Counted from the first letter of the stretch, positions 8,243-17,182 are shown. The stretch: 39,707 nucleotides of DNA from Paracoccaceae bacterium (GCA_015487165.1 WFQE01000027.1:1-39707), one strand, 5' to 3'. Translations and numbers: made by a program. Notes: generated by a model from the sequence alone, not told the origin.

Positions 8243-9075
8243 CGGCGGGGGTGTTTTTTGCGGTGCTGTTTGCGGCCTTGCTGCATGCATCGTGGAATGC
8301 CTCGGTCAAGCATGGCGGGGACAAGCTTCAGTCGATGTTCCTGATGTCCGGCGCGCAGGGCCTCATGGGGCTGGCTGCGGCATTGGTGCTGCCTTTGCCC
8401 GACCCGGCCACATGGGCATGGCTGGCGGTCAGCACGGTGTTTCATTCTTCCTACAAGGCGTTTCTGACGCTTGCCTATGAACGTGGCGATCTGTCCCGCG
8501 TCTATCCGGTTGCGCGGGGGGCTGCGCCGATGCTGGTTGCGGTGATCGGCATTGTGCTGCTGGGCGAAAAGCTGGCCCCGCAAGACATGGTTGCGGTTGC
8601 CCTGATCGGCGGGGGTATCCTGCTGATGGCGCGCGGGGTGTTTGCCCACGGGGAATCGCGCACACTGCTGCCCTTTGCGCTGGCGTCGGCCTGCATGACA
8701 GCGGGGTATTCGCTGGTTGACGGTCACGGCGCGCGCGTTTCGGGCCAGCCGGGGCAATTTGTAGCGTGGATGTTCTTTCTCGACGGGATGCTGTTTGCCT
8801 GCTGGGCGTTGTGGCACCGCGGCCGGGGTGCTGTCAGCCGCAGCCCCAGGGCGCTGGGCGCGGGGGTCATGGCGGGGGCGGCATCATATGGTGCCTATGC
8901 GATTGCTGTCTGGGCCATGGGCCATGCCCCGATCGCCCTTGTTGCCGCACTGCGCGAAACCTCGGTTCTGTTCGCGGTGCTGCTGGGCGTGGTCTTGCTG
9001 CGCGAAAGACCCGATACCGGCAAGGTCATGGCAGCGCTGCTGATCCTTGCCGGCGTCGTGATGATCCGCTTGTAG
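8239..9075 (+). CDS. DMT-superfamily (EamA) permease
   Basis: A 278-residue inner-membrane protein with about ten hydrophobic helices in two homologous halves, the pattern of EamA drug/metabolite transporters. The first half contains the conserved YPVARGAAPMLVAVIG and GEKL segments; the second half has ALRETSVLFAVLLGVVLLRERP, the repeat's matching signature. Substrate cannot be told from sequence; amino acids or other small metabolites are usual for the family. The ATG at 8239 overlaps the stop of the alkyltransferase gene (ATGA), so the two are probably translationally coupled although their roles seem unrelated. Confidence 0.88.
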   Translation: MTAGVFFAVLFAALLHASWNASVKHGGDKLQSMFLMSGAQGLMGLAAALVLPLPDPATWAWLAVSTVFHSSYKAFLTLAYERGDLSRVYPVARGAAPMLVAVIGIVLLGEKLAPQDMVAVALIGGGILLMARGVFAHGESRTLLPFALASACMTAGYSLVDGHGARVSGQPGQFVAWMFFLDGMLFACWALWHRGRGAVSRSPRALGAGVMAGAASYGAYAIAVWAMGHAPIALVAALRETSVLFAVLLGVVLLRERPDTGKVMAALLILAGVVMIRL

Positions 9076-9079
9076 GGTT

Positions 9080-10297
9080 TTACATGCACTTCATGTGGCG
9101 CGCGCCCTGACAGGCAAGAGAACGGATGGACCAGAGACTCTTGATATAGGTGACCAGATCCTCGATGTCCGTGTCCGACAATGTCTTGCTGAAGGCGACC
9201 ATGCGCTTGTTGCGGGGCGAGCCCTTGCTGATGGTGGCCATGATGCCCTTGTCGTCGTGATGCCACGCATGCATGTCGTCATTGAGCGCTGGCGCCTTGA
9301 AGCCATATTCATCCTTGGCGCCAGGATCGCCGGGGGCCTCGCCAATCCCCTTTTCACCGTGGCAGGCCTGGCAATTCTTCTTGAAAAGGGCCTCTCCGCG
9401 GGCGATGCGTTCGGGCGTGGCCTTGTCGCTGCCTTCGAAGCTGATCCAGCTCTTGCCACTGTTGCGGCTTGTCAATATGGCGCCGGTGTCCATCGTGGCA
9501 AACAGGTTTTCCGGGCGCCGGGGATCCTGTGCGATATCGACGATATAGCGATCAGAAAACCCGTCAGACAGGATTTCCCATTTCAGGTCGGGCTCTTTCG
9601 CCTGCATCAACCCCGTGCCAAAGACAAAGGTCAGGACGGTGCCATCGGCAAGCGTGGCGACCATCGTTGTGGGCTTGTCACCCGCCCCGGCATTGGCCCA
9701 GCTCTTGCCACCGTCATGGGTGACCATCAGCCCGGTCATGGTGCCGGCAAAGATGGTCTGCGTATCGGTAGGCGAGGGAACCACCGTAAAGGTTTTTTCC
9801 GGCGTCAGGGCGGTTGGCTGCCAGGTCTTGCCCTTGTCCCTGCTGATCATCACCGATTTTGCCAGCCCCACCATCAGGCCGGGATCAGCGCGGCTTATGG
9901 CCAGGGAACCCAGTGCCGCGGGGTTTTCCCTGTTTACGGGTGACCATGTGGCGGCCCCATCCGGGCTTTTCATCAACCCGATCGGCTTGCCCTTGCCGTC
10001 AACGCCCGACGCATACAGATGCCGGGGATCTTCAGGGTCGGCGGTCAGCGCGACAACCGCAGCGTCAAGGCTGGGCACCAGTTCCGACATGCCGTCGGGG
10101 CGCGCGCGCAGCAGCCCGTATTCGGTGGCGATCAGCACCTTGTCGCCCTTGCTGGCGGGGTCAACCACGATCCCGTAGATCGTGCTGACGCTTTCGGTCG
10201 GTCCGGTCTGGGCGTGCAGCGCGGCAGGATCAAGCGAAAGCAGCGCAAGAGCCGCCCCAAGCAGGGCGAAACGGGCAGGCAGGCGGGCTGAGATCAT
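9080..10297 (-). CDS. Secreted beta-propeller / cytochrome c fusion protein
   Basis: A 405-residue protein with a signal peptide (cut near LHAQ at residue 30). Residues ~35-290 form a propeller-like region with four Asp-box (BNR) motifs: SPDGAATW (111-118), SRDKGKTW (152-159), THDGGKSW (193-200) and SRNSGKSW (277-284), the type seen in sialidase-like, VPS10 and Ycf48 repeats. Residues ~295-390 form a class I cytochrome c domain with CQACH (309-313) for covalent haem and Met366 as likely sixth ligand. The end has two further cysteines (396, 404) and a His-Met pair. It should act in the periplasm in electron transfer; partner and substrate are unknown. GGAG lies upstream of the ATG. Confidence 0.85.
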   Translation of the reverse strand: MISARLPARFALLGAALALLSLDPAALHAQTGPTESVSTIYGIVVDPASKGDKVLIATEYGLLRARPDGMSELVPSLDAAVVALTADPEDPRHLYASGVDGKGKPIGLMKSPDGAATWSPVNRENPAALGSLAISRADPGLMVGLAKSVMISRDKGKTWQPTALTPEKTFTVVPSPTDTQTIFAGTMTGLMVTHDGGKSWANAGAGDKPTTMVATLADGTVLTFVFGTGLMQAKEPDLKWEILSDGFSDRYIVDIAQDPRRPENLFATMDTGAILTSRNSGKSWISFEGSDKATPERIARGEALFKKNCQACHGEKGIGEAPGDPGAKDEYGFKAPALNDDMHAWHHDDKGIMATISKGSPRNKRMVAFSKTLSDTDIEDLVTYIKSLWSIRSLACQGARHMKCM

Positions 10298-10411
10298 CAG
10301 GCAATTCTCCTCTGGTTTGGCTCAGCCTAGGGCCGCAGGGCAGTTGGTGCAACATGGCAGCGGCCGGGCCGGCTGGGACACCATGTCACTTCCAGCGCAG
10401 GAAGGTTTGAG

Positions 10412-11356
10412 TCAGTCATCCTTGAACGACACGGGCGGCATGGGGCGGCGATTGATCTTGAGCGAAAAGATGTCGGGGCGTGAATAATGTCCCGCCACGT
10501 CCAGCGACCGGCGGGCCAGCTTTACCCTGTCGGTGTCGATCTCTCCAAACAGGATATCGGTCGAGCGATGCAGTGGTCCGGCCTCGACGGCCGAAAACGG
10601 GGCGATGATGCAGGCATCCCCGTCGCAGACCCATTCATCGGGGTCGGGGAACAGCTGTTCTCGGCCGGGAAAGTCGTCAGGTATGTCCGCCCCCCTCAGC
10701 GCAGTTGCCAGCGACACCACCCAGCAGCCGCCTTCGGTTGCGATGTGGCGCATGCTGGCCTGCCAGCGATCACCGCAATCCCAGGTGGGGGCGACCAATA
10801 TATCCATTTTCTGCGCGTAAAGCGCATAGCGCGACAAGGGCATGTAGTTTTCCCAGCAGATCAGCATGCCGATCCGGCCCACCGGGGTATCGACCACGCG
10901 CAAGCCCTGCGCGTCACCGCGCCCCCAGACCATGCGCTCGGGGTTTGTCGGGATCAGCTTGCGGTGCCGGTTGAGGATTTCCCCATCGGGACCGATCAGC
11001 ACGACCGTGTTGAACAGGGTGGCGCCGCTGAATTCCGAATCGATCTCGCTCATTCCCATGACGATGGTCATGCCGGTTTCACGCGCAGCGTCACGCAACG
11101 GGTCAAGCGTGCCGGCCGCGATATCGACCGCATTTTCCGTCAGGCGCGCGTGGATTTCGATCGACAGGCGCATGTCGCCGCCCGGGCGCAGCCGCCAGGC
11201 CCAGGTCGGATATCCGGGGAGATAAGCCTCGGGAAACACGGCCAGCCTTGCGCCTTCGCCGGCGGCGCTGTGGATGGCATCAATGGCGCGTTTCAGGGAT
11301 GCGTCGAGGTTCAGTAGCACGGGCGCCTGTTGGATAACGGCAATCTTGCTTTTCAT
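10412..11356 (-). CDS. Nitrilase-family carbon-nitrogen hydrolase
   Basis: Hydrolyses a nitrile to a carboxylic acid and ammonia (branch 1 of the nitrilase superfamily), in the cytosol. The 314-residue product has the Glu-Lys-Cys triad in FPEAYLPGYP (Glu43), HRKLIPTNPE (Lys133) and LICWENYMPL (Cys167); the CWENYMPL sequence is characteristic of true nitrilases rather than amidases or beta-ureidopropionases. The substrate is unknown. The longer open frame (to 11785) runs backwards into hemF; the ATG at 11356 has a clean AAAGGAG ribosome-binding site. hemF diverges from it across 113 bases; the propeller-cytochrome gene follows after 114 bases and may be cotranscribed. Confidence 0.9.
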   Translation of the reverse strand: MKSKIAVIQQAPVLLNLDASLKRAIDAIHSAAGEGARLAVFPEAYLPGYPTWAWRLRPGGDMRLSIEIHARLTENAVDIAAGTLDPLRDAARETGMTIVMGMSEIDSEFSGATLFNTVVLIGPDGEILNRHRKLIPTNPERMVWGRGDAQGLRVVDTPVGRIGMLICWENYMPLSRYALYAQKMDILVAPTWDCGDRWQASMRHIATEGGCWVVSLATALRGADIPDDFPGREQLFPDPDEWVCDGDACIIAPFSAVEAGPLHRSTDILFGEIDTDRVKLARRSLDVAGHYSRPDIFSLKINRRPMPPVSFKDD

Positions 11357-11469
11357 GGCAAAGCTCCTTTCGGCTGGATCGAAAGCGGAATGGCGCAGAG
11401 GCCGGCTATGGCCAGACGCCACGGATGCCATTAGAAGGGCATAAACCACGCCATCAGGGAAGAGTAACC

Positions 11470-12375
11470 ATGTCCGACAGCCAGATTCCTGACGCAATGG
11501 AAGAACAGAAAATCCGCGCAGCCGCGTGGTTCCGCAGCCTGCGCGACGAGATCGTTGCTGCCTTCGAGAAACTTGAGGACGAGCAGGAAACCGGCCCCCT
11601 TGCAGCGCAGCCCGCCGGCCGGTTCGAGGTCTCCGAGACTCGTCGGGCATCCGAGGATGGCTCTGATGCCGGCGGTGGGTTGATGAGTGTGATGCGCGGC
11701 GGGCGCGTGTTTGAAAAGGTGGGCGTGAATGTTTCCACCGTCTATGGCAAGCTGGGCGAGGCGGCGCGCAAGTCGATGGCCGCACGTGGTGTGCCGGGGG
11801 TCGAGGAGGACCCGCGCTTCTGGGCTTCGGGCATTTCCCTTGTGGCGCATATGCAGAACCCGCATTGCCCGGCGGTGCACATGAATACCCGCATGTTCTG
11901 GACCCCTGGCGCCTGGTGGTTTGGGGGCGGTAGCGACCTGAACCCCTGCATCGAATATGACGAGGATACCGCGCATTTCCACGCGGTCCAGAAACAGCAT
12001 TGCGACCGTCATGATCCCGAATACTACCCCCGCTTCAAGGCCTGGGCTGACGAGTATTTCTTTGTGCCCCACCGCGGACGCGCGCGTGGCGTGGGGGGCA
12101 TTTTCCTTGACGATCACAATACCGGCGACTGGGAGGCGGATTTCGCCTTTATCCAGGACGTCGGGCGCGCCTTTCTGCCCGCTTTCCTGCCGATCACCCG
12201 CAAGCGGCGCGATACCCCCTGGACGGAAAAGGACAAGGATACGCAACTGATCCACCGCGGTTTGTATGCCGAATACAACCTTGTCTATGACAGGGGCACC
12301 AAGTTCGGCCTGGCCACCGGGCACGACGCCAACGCCGTGCTGATGAGCCTGCCTCCCATGGCCAAATGGGTGTGA
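11470..12375 (+). CDS. hemF: Oxygen-dependent coproporphyrinogen III oxidase
   Basis: Oxidatively decarboxylates coproporphyrinogen III to protoporphyrinogen IX using O2, a late step of haem and bacteriochlorophyll synthesis, in the cytosol. The 301-residue product shows the HemF motifs in order: RGGRVFEKVGVN-type segment (residues ~76-88), HMNTRMFW with active-site His, WWFGGGSDLNP, KAWADEYFFVPHRGR, GGIFLDD, and the C-terminal YNLVYDRGTKFGL. Length matches the family. An open frame extends upstream to 11425, but MSDSQIPD at 11470 is the better start. The gene diverges from the nitrilase and converges tightly (five bases) with the MDR oxidoreductase. Confidence 0.96.
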   Translation: MSDSQIPDAMEEQKIRAAAWFRSLRDEIVAAFEKLEDEQETGPLAAQPAGRFEVSETRRASEDGSDAGGGLMSVMRGGRVFEKVGVNVSTVYGKLGEAARKSMAARGVPGVEEDPRFWASGISLVAHMQNPHCPAVHMNTRMFWTPGAWWFGGGSDLNPCIEYDEDTAHFHAVQKQHCDRHDPEYYPRFKAWADEYFFVPHRGRARGVGGIFLDDHNTGDWEADFAFIQDVGRAFLPAFLPITRKRRDTPWTEKDKDTQLIHRGLYAEYNLVYDRGTKFGLATGHDANAVLMSLPPMAKWV

Positions 12376-12397
12376 TGTGATCAGTTGGCGATCACAT
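12375..12397. terminator. Hairpin over the hemF / oxidoreductase 3' junction
   Basis: ATGTGATC (12375-12382) and GATCACAT (12390-12397) form a perfect eight-base stem with a seven-base loop, lying across the ends of the two convergent genes (hemF stop 12373-12375; oxidoreductase stop 12381-12383). No T-tract follows on either strand, so it is not a classic intrinsic terminator; it may stop or protect transcripts from both sides. Confidence 0.4.
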
Positions 12398-13391
12398 GCG
12401 GCAGATGCGCTGGTTCGTCATGGATCAGTGATATCACCACACTGCCCCGCTTGTGGCCGGTATCCACATGGGCGTGCGCCTTGCGCATTTCTGAAAACGG
12501 GTAGATCCAGTCGATCACCGGGGTGAAATGGCCCTGTGCGACCAGCCCCGCCAGCGTTTCAAGGATTTCCTTGTTACCCAGGGCAACACCGGCCATCAGC
12601 TTCTTGCCGTTTCGCCGGGTAACGAAGGGCGCGCGCAGCATGTCACCCAGGCTGGAGTTGACCAGAAGCAGACGACCCCTTGAGGTCAGCGCATGTTTCG
12701 ACCGTGCCCATGGTGCGGTTGCGGCTGTGTCCATGATGATATCCCACTTACGGCCCAGCCGGGTGAAATCCTGACTGGTATAGTCGATCACATCGCTTGC
12801 GCCGACAGATCTTGCCAGATTGGCGTTGGCGCCGGAACAGACCGCAGTGACCTCGGCCCCGAAATGGCTGGCCAACTGCACTGCCGCCAGCCCGACCGTG
12901 CCCGAGGCGCCGTTTATCAGCACCTTGTCGCCGCGTTTGATCCTGCCTTTTTCGCACAGGAATTTCAGCGCAGTGGTGCCGCCGAAACAGATTGCAGCGG
13001 CATCGGCAAGGTCGATCCCCTCGGGGACATGTGCAACCGCGCCGTTCTGGTCGATAACCTTGTATTGTGCGTGCGCGCCCATCTTCATCCCGCAATCGGC
13101 AAAGACCCTGTCCCCGACGGCAAAACCTGTGACACTGGCACCGATCTTTTCGACAACCCCGGCAAGCTCGGTGCCCAGGACGGGTTGTCGCGGCCCGAAA
13201 ATGCCGAATGCCAGCCGGCCAATCGGGCCGAAGCCGGGAACATCCAGCGCCCTTGCGCGATGGTCTCCCGAGCTGACCGTTGTTGCGTGAACACGGATCA
13301 GTATTTCCGACGCGCCGGGTCGCGGGGTTGCGATCTCTTGCAGGTGCAGAACCGAGGGCGGGCCATAGCGGTTATGGGTAAAGGCTTTCAT
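12381..13391 (-). CDS. Zinc-independent MDR-type NAD(P)H oxidoreductase
   Basis: A 336-residue member of the medium-chain dehydrogenase/reductase superfamily, of the quinone-oxidoreductase/reticulon-4-interacting-like branch. It has a GroES-like N-terminal domain with VLGTELAGVVEKIG (71-84) and VGDRVFA, and a Rossmann domain with INGASGTVGLAAVQLA (about 159-174), the NADP-binding loop. The structural zinc cysteines are absent. Substrate is unknown; alkenals, enones or quinones are typical. The longer open frame to 14837 is antisense to the LysR gene; the ATG at 13391 with AAGGAA upstream fits the family start (MKAFTHNRYG). The LysR gene starts 117 bases away on the other strand. Confidence 0.9.
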   Translation of the reverse strand: MKAFTHNRYGPPSVLHLQEIATPRPGASEILIRVHATTVSSGDHRARALDVPGFGPIGRLAFGIFGPRQPVLGTELAGVVEKIGASVTGFAVGDRVFADCGMKMGAHAQYKVIDQNGAVAHVPEGIDLADAAAICFGGTTALKFLCEKGRIKRGDKVLINGASGTVGLAAVQLASHFGAEVTAVCSGANANLARSVGASDVIDYTSQDFTRLGRKWDIIMDTAATAPWARSKHALTSRGRLLLVNSSLGDMLRAPFVTRRNGKKLMAGVALGNKEILETLAGLVAQGHFTPVIDWIYPFSEMRKAHAHVDTGHKRGSVVISLIHDEPAHLPHVIAN

Positions 13392-13486
13392 CTTTGGGAT
13401 TCCTTGGAAAAACGGGTTTCGAGGGCGCCGTTGAAACGGGTTTGGGGCGCAGAACCTGAATAGGGCAGGGCTTGTTCCAAAGAAAT

Positions 13487-13497
13487 TGACTAAATCA
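13487..13497. promoter_or_regulatory. Possible LysR operator dyad
   Basis: TGACTAAATCA is an imperfect 11-base dyad in the 117-base spacer between the divergent oxidoreductase and LysR genes. LysR proteins usually bind T-N11-A dyads in such spacers and control both genes. The match here is only suggestive. Confidence 0.25.
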
Positions 13498-13508
13498 TAC
13501 TGGCTGTT

Positions 13509-14411
13509 ATGCGTATATGCATGGACTGGAGCGGTATCAATTTTGACTGGAACCGGGCGCGGGCCTTTCTGGCCACTGCGGAAGAGGGCTCGCTTTCCGC
13601 CGCCGCCCGGGTGCTCGGCCTGACACAGCCGACGGTCGGCCGACAGGTTGACGCGCTTGAAAAGGAACTTGGCATCGCGCTGTTCGAGCGTTCCGGGCGC
13701 GGACTGACGCTGACCCCCGGCGGGCTTGAACTGCTGCCTCATCTTCGCGCCATGGCCGAGGCCGCCGGGCGTGTGTCGCTGGCATCCTTCGGACAGTCGC
13801 AGGAACTTGCCGGCAATGTCACGATCTCGGCGTCGGAAATCAACGCGGCGATATATCTGCCCCCGATCATTGCCCGGCTGCGCCGCCTCGCCCCTGCGAT
13901 TACGGTCAGGATCGTGACCACCAACGCGCCGAGCGACCTGTACCGGCGCGAGGCCGATATCGCCATCCGCAACTTTCGCCCGTCCGAGCCCGACCTGATC
14001 GCCCGCAAGATTGCAGATATTCCGGGCCGCCTGTATGCCACCCCCGCCTATCTGAAAAGCATCGGAACCCCGCGCAGACCTGCCGACCTCAACCGCGCCG
14101 ATTTCATCGATATCGGGGCGGGGGATGAGTTGATGAACATGCTCAACAAGCGGGGCATGACGCTGCGCCGCCGGAACTTTCCACTGCATTCCGAAAACTT
14201 TCTGGTGATGTGGGAGCTGGTCAAACATGGGCTTGGTATCGGCGTGATGGACGGTCATGTCGGTGATGCCGAACCCTTGGTCGTGCGGGCCTTGCCCGAA
14301 ATGGCGCCGATCATGTTTCCGACCTGGCTGGTCGCTCATCGCGATCTGATGTCGAATGTCCGGCTGCGCCTTGTGTTCGACCTTCTGGCCCGTGAACTGG
14401 GCCGGATCTGA
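13509..14411 (+). CDS. LysR-family transcriptional regulator
   Basis: The 300-residue protein has the N-terminal winged helix-turn-helix of LysR proteins (about residues 13-72), with FLATAEEGSLSAAARVLGL, TQPTVGRQVDALEKELG and LFERSGRGLTLTPGG, followed by a type 2 periplasmic-binding-like effector domain (about 95-295). The effector is unknown. It is divergent from the MDR oxidoreductase gene, so control of that gene is the natural inference. The start is either ATG 13509 or ATG 13521 (MDWSGINFDW); neither has a clear ribosome-binding site, and the family alignment slightly favours 13521. Confidence 0.92.
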   Translation: MRICMDWSGINFDWNRARAFLATAEEGSLSAAARVLGLTQPTVGRQVDALEKELGIALFERSGRGLTLTPGGLELLPHLRAMAEAAGRVSLASFGQSQELAGNVTISASEINAAIYLPPIIARLRRLAPAITVRIVTTNAPSDLYRREADIAIRNFRPSEPDLIARKIADIPGRLYATPAYLKSIGTPRRPADLNRADFIDIGAGDELMNMLNKRGMTLRRRNFPLHSENFLVMWELVKHGLGIGVMDGHVGDAEPLVVRALPEMAPIMFPTWLVAHRDLMSNVRLRLVFDLLARELGRI

Positions 14412-14495
14412 TTGCCGCCCGGAGGCCCTACACTTTGCCCGCGGCATCGGCCATACTTGCCACGATTCATCAACTCTGACGGACATCACCCGCAC

Positions 14496-15260
14496 ATGGC
14501 CCTTTTTTCCCGACTTTTCAGGCGACCAAAGGAAACACCGGCGGCAGCTTTCGATGCGCCCGCAGCGCCCGACCGCCTGCTTTACGCCGTGGGCGATATT
14601 CATGGCCGCGATGATTTGCTGGTCAGAATAGCCGAAAAGATACGGGCAGACGCAGATGGTCGCCCGCATGACCTTGTTTTCGTGGGCGACTATATTGACC
14701 GGGGCGATGGCAGTGCCACGGTTCTGGAACATCTGCGCGACCTGGAGGAAAACCGCGACAATGTCACGTGTCTGATGGGCAATCACGAGCGCATGATGTT
14801 GGATTTTCTGGATGATCCGGCCGCATCCGGGCGGCATTGGTTGCGCAATGGGGGGCTGCAGACGCTGGCCAGTTTCAAGGTCGGCGGTGTTACCGAAAAT
14901 TCCGACGAGGCGGCCATGACGACAGCCCGCGACAAGCTGCGCAAGACCCTTGGCGAGACGGAAAAATGGCTGCGCAACAGGCCATTGTCATTTCACAGTG
15001 GCAACATTCTGGTGGTTCACGCCGCCGCCGACCCGCGCCTGCCTGTTGATGCGCAGGAAGAAAAGACATTGCTGTGGGGGCACCCCGCTTTTCATGCCGA
15101 GCCTCGGCAGGATGGTATCTGGGTTATTCATGGCCATACCATCGTTGATCTGCCCGAACCCGTACAGGGCCGCATCGGGATCGACACCGGCGCCTATGCG
15201 ACCGGTCGTCTGACCGCAGTTGCGGTCGATCAGGGGGATGTCAGGTTTCTGGCTGGCTGA
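14496..15260 (+). CDS. Serine/threonine-type metallophosphoesterase
   Basis: A 254-residue calcineurin-like phosphoesterase of the bacterial PrpA/PrpB or lambda-phosphatase branch. The metal-binding motifs are in order: GDIHGR (33-38), GDYIDRG (64-70), GNHE (95-98), then VHAA and HGHT near the C-terminus. Dinuclear metal (Mn or similar) is expected; the substrate may be a phosphoprotein or a small phosphate ester such as Ap4A. The frame is open from 14412, but the ATG at 14496 (MALFSRLF) is the likely start. Its last 20 bases overlap, on the other strand, the end of the ABC ATPase gene. Confidence 0.88.
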   Translation: MALFSRLFRRPKETPAAAFDAPAAPDRLLYAVGDIHGRDDLLVRIAEKIRADADGRPHDLVFVGDYIDRGDGSATVLEHLRDLEENRDNVTCLMGNHERMMLDFLDDPAASGRHWLRNGGLQTLASFKVGGVTENSDEAAMTTARDKLRKTLGETEKWLRNRPLSFHSGNILVVHAAADPRLPVDAQEEKTLLWGHPAFHAEPRQDGIWVIHGHTIVDLPEPVQGRIGIDTGAYATGRLTAVAVDQGDVRFLAG

Positions 15261-16302
15261 CTTCTTTTTCCGAGGCAACCGGGGTAACCATCGCGTCGAT
15301 CACGCGCCTGAGCGTGATCTGTCCCTCGGCTGCGCCATCATTGCCCAGCACGATTGCGCGATCCTTGCCCTTGGTTGAAAGGAGCCTTGCCGCCTGTTCA
15401 AGGCTTGCCTGCGCATCAAGTGTCGGAAATCCATTCGCCGGCCCACTGACTGGCGACATGATCGTGCCAACCTTGATGACGCGCGCGCGATTCACATCCT
15501 TGACGAAATCGGCGATGTAATCATCCGCGGGGTGCAGCACGATATCCTGCCCGGTGCCCTGCTGAATCACCTCGCCGTCGCGCAGGATGGCGATGCGGTC
15601 CCCAAGTCGCAGCGCCTCGTCCAGGTCATGGGTGATAAAGACGATGGTCTTGTGCAGTTCTTCCTGCAAATCCAGCAGGATTTTCTGCATGTCCATGCGA
15701 ATCAACGGGTCTAGCGCGGAAAAGGCTTCGTCCATCAGCAGGATGTCGGCATTGTTGGTCAGCGCGCGGGCGAGCCCCACGCGCTGCTGCATGCCGCCGG
15801 AAAGCTGGTTCGGATAATGGTCTTCGAACCCGTCAAGGCCGACACGGGCCAGCCACCGGCGGGCGCGTTCTTCACATTCCTTGCGGGACACGCCTTGCAG
15901 TTCGACGCCATAAAGCGCGTTGCCAAGAACGGTGCGGTGGGGAAGCAGCGCGAATTTCTGGAACACCATCGCCGTCTTGTGCCGCCGAAACCTCAACAGA
16001 TCGGCCTTGTTCATCTTGCAGATATCCTGCCCCTGAAAGATGACTTCGCCTGCGGTCGGTTCGATCAGGCGGTTGATGTGCCGGATCAGTGTCGATTTTC
16101 CCGATCCCGACAGCCCCATGATCACCTGGATTTTCGATGCGGGAATCGAGATGTTGATGTCTTTCAGTCCCAGAACATGGCCGTGCCTGGCGTTCAGTTC
16201 TTCCTTGGTCATTCCATCGCGCACGGCCTGGACATATTTCTTCCCGTGCGGGCCAAAGATCTTGAACAGCCCGCGCAACTCGATCCCGTTGTTGTCAGCC
16301 AT
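15241..16302 (-). CDS. Betaine/choline-type ABC importer, ATP-binding subunit
   Basis: ATPase of a ProV/OpuAA-type importer for quaternary ammonium compounds. The 353 residues hold Walker A GLSGSGKS (63-70), the signature LSGGMQQ (167-173), Walker B ILLMDE (187-192), the switch His in FITHDLDEA, and the ProV-type insertion before the P-loop (residues ~20-45). After residue ~275 a CBS-like region follows (GTIMSPVSG to VIDAMVTP), which in OpuA senses ionic strength; it appears to be a single CBS unit. The start at 16302 has GGAG upstream and overlaps the permease stop by eight bases. Confidence 0.93.
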   Translation of the reverse strand: MADNNGIELRGLFKIFGPHGKKYVQAVRDGMTKEELNARHGHVLGLKDINISIPASKIQVIMGLSGSGKSTLIRHINRLIEPTAGEVIFQGQDICKMNKADLLRFRRHKTAMVFQKFALLPHRTVLGNALYGVELQGVSRKECEERARRWLARVGLDGFEDHYPNQLSGGMQQRVGLARALTNNADILLMDEAFSALDPLIRMDMQKILLDLQEELHKTIVFITHDLDEALRLGDRIAILRDGEVIQQGTGQDIVLHPADDYIADFVKDVNRARVIKVGTIMSPVSGPANGFPTLDAQASLEQAARLLSTKGKDRAIVLGNDGAAEGQITLRRVIDAMVTPVASEKEVSQPET

Positions 16303-17182
16303 GGATTGTCTCCGAATGCTTTTGCAGGCGCTTGCCGAATTTCTGTGAAACCCGGTCAAACAGGATCGCGATGGCAACAATGGCCAGGCCGTTCATCATG
16401 CCCAACGCCAGATACTGGTTGTTCACGGCCTTGAGGACCGGCACACCCAGACCCGGCACCCCGATCATCGAGGCGATCACGACCATGCCCAGCGCCATCA
16501 TGATTGTCTGGTTGATACCGGCAAATATGTTTGGCAACGCCAGCGGCAGTTGCACGCTTAGCAGTTTCTGCCGCGGACTGGCGCCAAAGGCATCGGCGGC
16601 TTCGAGGACGTCGCGGTCAACAAGCCTGATGCCAAGATTGGTCAGCCGCACGACAGGTGGAATTGCATAGACGCAAACGGCGATCAGCCCGGGCACCTTG
16701 CCAATTCCCAGCAGCATCAGCACCGGGATCAGGTAAACGAAACTGGGGATCGTCTGCATGATATCCAGAATCGGCGTGACGATGGCCTGAATGCGGTCTG
16801 AACGCGCCATCAAGATGCCCAGCGGAATTCCGATCAGGATGCACAGAAATGTTGCAACCGAGATCAGGGCCAGGGTGGACATGGTATCTTTCCACATCCC
16901 CAGATAGCCGATCAGCAGAAACGTCAGTATCGAGCCAATCGTCATCTTGATGCTGCGAGAGCCAAGCCAGACCAGCGCCGCGATGATTGCGATCATCAGT
17001 GGCCATGGTGTTGCCAGCAGCAGCTTTTCGAACCACACAAGAAATTTCAGAAGCGGATGAAAGAAATCCTCGATTGCCTGTCCGTGCGTTCGTGAAAAGT
17101 GCCGGAAGGCCTCGTCGATACCTTTCTTCAGGTCGCGCAGTTCGGTGCGACCCATTTGCGGGAATGCGCCCAGAAAATCCAT
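16295..17182 (-). CDS. Betaine/choline-type ABC importer, permease subunit
   Basis: Membrane subunit of the ProW/OpuAB type. Of 295 residues, the first ~55 form a long polar N-terminus; then about six to seven membrane helices follow (from about residue 60), with the BPD_transp_1 EAA-loop near EAADAFGASPRQKLLSVQLP, which contacts the ATPase. The helix with VVIASMIGVPGLG is typical of this branch. Cytoplasmic membrane. It lies between the substrate-binding protein gene (80-base gap holding a stem-loop) and the ATPase gene (eight-base overlap), so the three form one minus-strand operon in the order binding protein, permease, ATPase. Confidence 0.93.
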   Translation of the reverse strand: MDFLGAFPQMGRTELRDLKKGIDEAFRHFSRTHGQAIEDFFHPLLKFLVWFEKLLLATPWPLMIAIIAALVWLGSRSIKMTIGSILTFLLIGYLGMWKDTMSTLALISVATFLCILIGIPLGILMARSDRIQAIVTPILDIMQTIPSFVYLIPVLMLLGIGKVPGLIAVCVYAIPPVVRLTNLGIRLVDRDVLEAADAFGASPRQKLLSVQLPLALPNIFAGINQTIMMALGMVVIASMIGVPGLGVPVLKAVNNQYLALGMMNGLAIVAIAILFDRVSQKFGKRLQKHSETIHG

